Of a stretch of 64,000 bases of DNA, positions 60,347 to 64,000 are shown piece by piece. Source of the DNA: Rhizobium sp. WSM4643. Its GTDB lineage: Bacteria; Pseudomonadota; Alphaproteobacteria; Rhizobiales; Rhizobiaceae. Location: contig NZ_CP104042.1 of the NCBI RefSeq assembly GCF_025152745.1, positions 62,001-126,000 of the forward strand, written 5' to 3'. The position numbers and the translations under genes are program-made. Numbering within the stretch: the first letter of the stretch is position 1; the number at the start of each line of letters is the position of its first letter. The notes under the pieces are model-generated. The model made no database searches and was not told where the DNA came from. It saw nothing but the letters and a program-made list of their open reading frames with translations.

Positions 60347-61189
60347 TCAGCCCTCCAGTCCCGGTTCGGCCGCCGCCCGGAAGGCGCGCACCCGCTCGAC
60401 GTCGACCGGGTTCCACCAGACGCCGCCGTGCTTCAACGAAGACGCAACGATGACGCCGTTGGTGCGGGCGAGAATATCGACGATATTGTCTTTGTTGACG
60501 CCGGAGCCGACGAGCAGCGGCAGGTGTGTTGCCGCACCGATCTCCTCGATTTCTTCCATCGTTGCCGAATTGCCGGTCCGCTGGCCGGTGGCGATGACGC
60601 CGTCGGCATCGAAGAAGGCGAGATCGCGCGTCAACTCCTGGATCGACCGGTCGGCGACGATGGCGTGGCTGCCATGCTTGACGTGGCTGTCGGCAAAGAC
60701 CTTGATGTGCTCGGCTCTCAGTAGCGAGCGGTAGCGCATGGCTTCAGCAGCCCTGCCCTCCATGAAGCCTTCATTGGCGACATAGGCATTGGCCCATTGG
60801 TTGACGCGGATGAATTTGGCGCCACCGGCCATGGCAATGGCAAAGGCCGGGATAGGCGCGTTGGCAAGCACGTTGACGCCGAGCGGAATACCGGCCGCGC
60901 GCGCGATCCGGTCGGTGACGACGGACATGAAACCTGTCGTCTCGGGGCCGATATCCTCGGGCTTCGAGAACGGCACGTCGCCGTGATTTTCGATGATCAG
61001 CCCATGCAGGCCGCCTTCCACGCAGGCTTCTGCGTCGCGCATGCAGGCGTCGTAGATCGCATCCATCGCAGCCCCCCGGTAGCGCGGCGCGCCCGGAAAG
61101 GCCGGGCAATGGATCATGCCGATCAGAACCTTGTCCCTGCCGAAGATATCGCTGATAGCGTTGGACGGCCTGTCCGAAATTTCCTGCAT
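60347..61189 (-). CDS. BtpA/SgcQ-family TIM-barrel protein
   Basis: 280 residues from ATG 61189, behind AAGGGAA. Family hallmarks: FGRDKVLIGMIHCPAFPGAPRY, YDACMRDAEACVEGGLHGLIIENHGDVPF, GIPLGVNVLANAPIPAFAIAMAGGAKFIRVNQW, SHVKHGSHAIVADRSIQELTRDLAFFDADGVIATGQRTGN and GSGVNKDNIVDILARTNGVIVASSLKHGG. BtpA was first linked to photosystem I assembly. SgcQ-like members sit in sugar operons and are predicted TIM-barrel enzymes of unknown reaction. The barrel ends in a phosphate-binding-like loop (VGSGV, then VASSLK). It probably handles a phosphorylated sugar-like intermediate made by the PfkB kinase (inference). Confidence 0.88.
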   Translation of the reverse strand: MQEISDRPSNAISDIFGRDKVLIGMIHCPAFPGAPRYRGAAMDAIYDACMRDAEACVEGGLHGLIIENHGDVPFSKPEDIGPETTGFMSVVTDRIARAAGIPLGVNVLANAPIPAFAIAMAGGAKFIRVNQWANAYVANEGFMEGRAAEAMRYRSLLRAEHIKVFADSHVKHGSHAIVADRSIQELTRDLAFFDADGVIATGQRTGNSATMEEIEEIGAATHLPLLVGSGVNKDNIVDILARTNGVIVASSLKHGGVWWNPVDVERVRAFRAAAEPGLEG

Positions 61190-61224
61190 GTCGTTCCCTT
61201 TCCAATTCCCGCCCGGCGCTGACA

Positions 61225-61998
61225 TCACGCCTGCTTTTCGGTGAGCCAGCCGAGGATGTTCTTCCAGAGCTGGCCGTAGCCTTCCCATTCGCAGAAAGCG
61301 GGCGAGAGCCAGTGCGGGCCGATATCCGACGTCCAGGCCGCGGTCCGCCCGGTGCCATGCGTGCCGACGACGAGCAGCGGATAGCCGCCCTGATCCTGAG
61401 GCAGGCGCGCGATGATCTCGACATCGGCGCGCTCGCGCACTTCGACCTCGTTGACGCCGAGAAGCACCGGCCAGGTGCCTTCGAGGCCCCGCATCGTCGG
61501 ATGCTCGGGCTTTACTACCTCGGCAACGGTTCCTTCGGGAATTTCGATGCGGTCGTCATAAGGCAGGCACGTGACCGGCAGCGTGTCTTCGACGGGGGTG
61601 CGCCGCCAACGCGCCTTGCCGTCGATGCCCTGGAAGGAGAAGTATCCGCCAACCATCAGCAGGCCGCCGCCCTTCTCCACCCACACCTTCAGGAGCTTCA
61701 GCCGGTTCGGCACCGTGCGCGAATGCAGCCACACATCCGGCGGCAGCAGCAGCGAGTTGGCGCCGATATCGGAGAGAATGATGGCGTCGTAGGCATCGAG
61801 CCCCGCCATATCGAAGGGGAATTTCTCCACTGCCTCATGCGCCGGCATATAGATGAGCTCGAAGGCGCTGCCGGCGAGTGCTTTCACCAGCGGTTCGGCG
61901 CCGAGATGGAAGGTGACGCTGCCGAACTGGTCGAAGCCTTTGTAGTGGGTGGCGGAGCTGACCCAGCTTTCGCCGACAAGGAGGATTTTCTTAGTCAT
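61225..61998 (-). CDS. Glutamine amidotransferase-like (ThuA/DUF1355-type) protein
   Basis: 257 residues. ILLVGESWVSSATHYKGFDQFGSVTFHLGAEPLVKAL is typical of a cytosolic group related to ThuA and class I amidotransferase folds. KVWVEKGGGLLMVGGYFSFQGIDGKARWRRTPVEDTLPV and PEHPTMRGLEGTWPVLLGVNEV follow. The elbow GGYFSFQG lacks the catalytic Cys of amidotransferases, so it is not a glutaminase. ThuA-like proteins of rhizobia act in trehalose or related keto-sugar catabolism. Position between BtpA-like and PTE-like genes suggests an operon-specific sugar step. Confidence 0.8.
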   Translation of the reverse strand: MTKKILLVGESWVSSATHYKGFDQFGSVTFHLGAEPLVKALAGSAFELIYMPAHEAVEKFPFDMAGLDAYDAIILSDIGANSLLLPPDVWLHSRTVPNRLKLLKVWVEKGGGLLMVGGYFSFQGIDGKARWRRTPVEDTLPVTCLPYDDRIEIPEGTVAEVVKPEHPTMRGLEGTWPVLLGVNEVEVRERADVEIIARLPQDQGGYPLLVVGTHGTGRTAAWTSDIGPHWLSPAFCEWEGYGQLWKNILGWLTEKQA

Positions 61999-62034
61999 GG
62001 TCTGCGTTTACCTGTGATCATTGATTGGGTGGAG

Positions 62035-63114
62035 CTAGGCTCCGGCATGAAAGACGCGGCGCGGATTGCTGCGCATCATTTCGTCGAGAACCGTCCTGTC
62101 GAGGCCGTGCCGCTGAAGACGGGGAAGGAAGTGGCGGAGGACGTAGGCGTAGCCGTTACCGCCATAATGCGTCAGCATCATCTTCAGAAACACGTCATGC
62201 GACAGAAGAATACGGTCGAGATAACCGGCCTCGACGAGACGCACGATCGCGCGCGCCGCCTCCTCGTCGCTCGGGCACTGCACCTGCTGGTCGGCATAGA
62301 AGAAATCCATGCCGATCATGTCGTATTCGATGAAGGCGCCGCGCTCTGCCAGCTCGCTCTGGTAGGCGATATCGTCATGCGACGGATTCATGTGGCAAAG
62401 CACGGTGTGGCGGAGATCCGCCCCCTCCTCGGCCACCACGTCGAGCACGCGGTGGCCGAGACGGAACCAGCCCGGCAGATGCACCATCAGCGGAAGCCCG
62501 GTCAGCACCTGTGCGCGTGCCGCACCGCGCAGCGACTTCTCCTCTTCGGCGGTGAAATCCGAGGAGACGCCGATCTCGCCGATCAGGCCGATCCTGACGC
62601 CGGTGCCGTCGACGCCTTCCCTCGCCTCGCGGAGGATCTCTAGCGCGATGTCATCGACGCTCATTGTCGCGACGCCTTCCGGATGTGAGGAGCCGAGGTA
62701 ATAACCCGCCCCCATCACGATGTTGAGACCGGATGCTTTCGAGATGCGCTGGAGCGCTTGGGGATCGCGGCCGATGCCCTTGCAGGTCGGCTCCACTACC
62801 GTGCGGCCACCTTCTGTTACGAAGTCCTTGAGCTCGGAGATCGCCAGATGTTCGTCGTCGAGCGTGATATTGTGTTTGTTGACGAAGGGATCCTGCCGGA
62901 GTTCGCCGAGGATCTCCATGCAGACGAAGCTTTCGGCAAGATATTGCCGTTCCGGCGTCTTCGGCGCATGCCACCAGCAGCGGCAGTCGTTGAGGATATG
63001 CTCGTGCATCAGCGTCACGCCGAGCGCATCCGCCGAAATCGGACCGGTCACGGTCATCACCTTGCCCGACCGGACATGCGCTTCGGACAGGTTCTCTCCA
63101 TTCTGTTCGCTCAT
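62035..63114 (-). CDS. Phosphotriesterase-family amidohydrolase
   Basis: 359 residues. LGVTLMHEHILNDCRCWW gives the HxH metal pair. TVVEPTCKGIGRDPQALQRISKASGLNIVMGAGYY is the family's strand-helix block, RIGLIGEIGVSSDFTAEEEKSLRGAARAQ carries the bridging acidic residue (Glu in place of carboxylated Lys), and HLPGWFRLGHRVLDVV, VLCHMNPSHDD and RILLSHDVF supply the remaining His and Asp ligands. Members of this Php-like branch hydrolyse lactones or phosphorylated sugar lactones. It probably opens a lactone in this operon's pathway (inference). It follows the permease gene with a 4-base gap. Confidence 0.85.
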   Translation of the reverse strand: MSEQNGENLSEAHVRSGKVMTVTGPISADALGVTLMHEHILNDCRCWWHAPKTPERQYLAESFVCMEILGELRQDPFVNKHNITLDDEHLAISELKDFVTEGGRTVVEPTCKGIGRDPQALQRISKASGLNIVMGAGYYLGSSHPEGVATMSVDDIALEILREAREGVDGTGVRIGLIGEIGVSSDFTAEEEKSLRGAARAQVLTGLPLMVHLPGWFRLGHRVLDVVAEEGADLRHTVLCHMNPSHDDIAYQSELAERGAFIEYDMIGMDFFYADQQVQCPSDEEAARAIVRLVEAGYLDRILLSHDVFLKMMLTHYGGNGYAYVLRHFLPRLQRHGLDRTVLDEMMRSNPRRVFHAGA

Positions 63115-63118
63115 CGCT

Positions 63119-64000
63119 TCATCCTTTCCTGCTCAGCCGGAAATGGAAATTGGCCGTGAAGATGCGCGTGTTCAGCCAGATGGCGACGAGGATGATGGCG
63201 CCGGTGACGATCTGGGTGAAGAACGGCGATATGTGCATCAGGATCAGGCCGTTGCCGATGACGGCGATGGTCAGCGTGCCGAGCACGGTGCCCAGGATGG
63301 TGCCGCGTCCGCCCATCAGCGACGTTCCGCCGAGCACGACGGCAGCGATTACCTGCAGTTCGAAGCCGACGGCGGCATTGGACGAGCCGGAGCCGAGACG
63401 AGCGGCGATCAGCAGGCCGGCGACGGCGCAGGCGATGCCGGAGATGATATAGACCGAGGCGATGATCCATTTGGCCGGCATGCCGACACGCCGCGCGGCT
63501 TCCGCATTGGAGCCGACCGCCACGACCTGCCGGCCATATTTGGTCGCGGTGATGACGACGTAGCCGAGAATGGCGATGGCGATGGCGATGACCGCCGGGA
63601 TCGGGAAGCTCAGAATTTCGCCCCGGCCGAGCGCGAAGAAGCCCGGCGCATCCTTGATCGGAATGGAATAGCCCTGGGTCAGATAGAGCGCCAGACCGCG
63701 CAGGATCGAGAGGCCGGCAAGCGTGACGATGAAGGCCGGGATGCCCTGATAGGCGGTGAACCAGCCCTGGACCAGCCCCATGAAGCCGCCGAGCACGATC
63801 ATGCCGATGACGACCGACGGCCAGGGAATACCCATCGCCATGACGATCGCCGCGACTGCATTGACGAGGGCGACCTGCGAGCCGACCGACAGATCGATGC
63901 CGCCGGTGATGATGACGAAGGTCATGGCGATGGCGACAATCAGGATGGGGGCTGCCTGGCGCACGATGTTCAGGATGTTGCCGAGCGTGAAGAAGGTTTC
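63119..64000 (-). CDS. Ribose-type ABC importer permease (5' end outside window)
   Basis: 294 codons are open from the window edge to the stop at 63119. The frame continues through 64000 (TFFTLGNILNIVRQAAPI), so the GTG at 63964 is not the true start. ILIVAIAMTFVIITGGIDLSVGSQVALVNAV is the hallmark of RbsC-type permeases. The EAA-like loop is YGRQVVAVGSNAEAARRVGMPAKWIIASVYIISG, and the end VIAAVVLGGTSLMGGRGTILGTVLGTLTIAVIGNGLIL is standard. It imports a sugar or sugar acid with an ATPase and binding protein that should lie just beyond the window. It is the first visible gene of the minus-strand operon that ends at 57715. Confidence 0.93.
   Translation of the reverse strand, partial: ETFFTLGNILNIVRQAAPILIVAIAMTFVIITGGIDLSVGSQVALVNAVAAIVMAMGIPWPSVVIGMIVLGGFMGLVQGWFTAYQGIPAFIVTLAGLSILRGLALYLTQGYSIPIKDAPGFFALGRGEILSFPIPAVIAIAIAILGYVVITATKYGRQVVAVGSNAEAARRVGMPAKWIIASVYIISGIACAVAGLLIAARLGSGSSNAAVGFELQVIAAVVLGGTSLMGGRGTILGTVLGTLTIAVIGNGLILMHISPFFTQIVTGAIILVAIWLNTRIFTANFHFRLSRKG

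Overview
The window looks like alphaproteobacterial DNA, most likely from a Rhizobium-type soil or root-associated bacterium. GC is high over most of its length, genes are tightly packed with many 4-base stop/start overlaps, binding-protein ABC importers dominate, regulators are GntR, LysR and LuxR types, and short palindromic repeats of a rhizobial style recur. No replication, rRNA, tRNA, CRISPR or conjugation genes were seen, so chromosome and plasmid cannot be told apart. The content is accessory: uptake and catabolism modules with a regulator each.

Layout. 1-3.5 kb: the 3' end of glycerol kinase, a free-standing alanyl-tRNA synthetase catalytic core, and two toxin-antitoxin pairs (Xre/RES and Phd/VapC), each with a palindrome at its promoter. 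3.6-16.1 kb: a divergent catabolic locus. The minus arm is an aldolase of the DHDPS family, a sialidase-fold enzyme, an iron-type alcohol dehydrogenase and a PdxA-like dehydrogenase. The plus arm is a family-5 ABC importer, a four-carbon acid sugar kinase and a GntR regulator. The enzymes can be joined into one route from an imported 3-deoxy-ulosonic acid glycoside to pyruvate plus dihydroxyacetone phosphate (an inference). 16.1-18.8 kb: a frameshifted membrane-protein gene, pcm and an esterase. 19-25 kb: a visibly AT-richer surface-polysaccharide island (aminotransferase, WbqC, two tandem beta-propeller proteins, acetyltransferase, methyltransferase, glycosyltransferase). A beheaded AraC-type gene ends exactly at a palindromic repeat on its border.

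25.6-33.5 kb: a LuxR-type receptor flanked by two proline iminopeptidase-like hydrolases and followed by a complete peptide-type ABC importer. The receptor carries the Met57/Trp61 pattern of the plant-responsive LuxR solos. 33.6-40.3 kb: YghU-type glutathione transferase, a ParDE pair, a dehydrogenase, a universal stress protein behind an FNR/FixK-like box, CbpA/CbpM co-chaperones, and a three-gene phospholipid operon (CDP-alcohol transferase, PlsC, CdsA). 40.4-50.3 kb: a BMP-type nucleoside or base importer with an amidase and a cytosine deaminase-like hydrolase, convergent with an SDR/RraA pair and a frameshifted lysR.

50.3-57.5 kb: msrA, a polyamine/iron-type ABC importer, and a soluble two-PAS chemoreceptor coupled to its own CheW. 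57.7-64 kb: a long minus-strand catabolic operon (sugar permease cut by the window edge, phosphotriesterase-like, ThuA-like, BtpA-like, TenA-like, PfkB kinase, inositol monophosphatase-like) whose substrate cannot be read from the sequence. Three genes show probable single-base frame disruptions (AlaRS-like, the membrane protein near 16.3 kb, lysR). That suggests either gene decay or residual base-level errors in the assembly.
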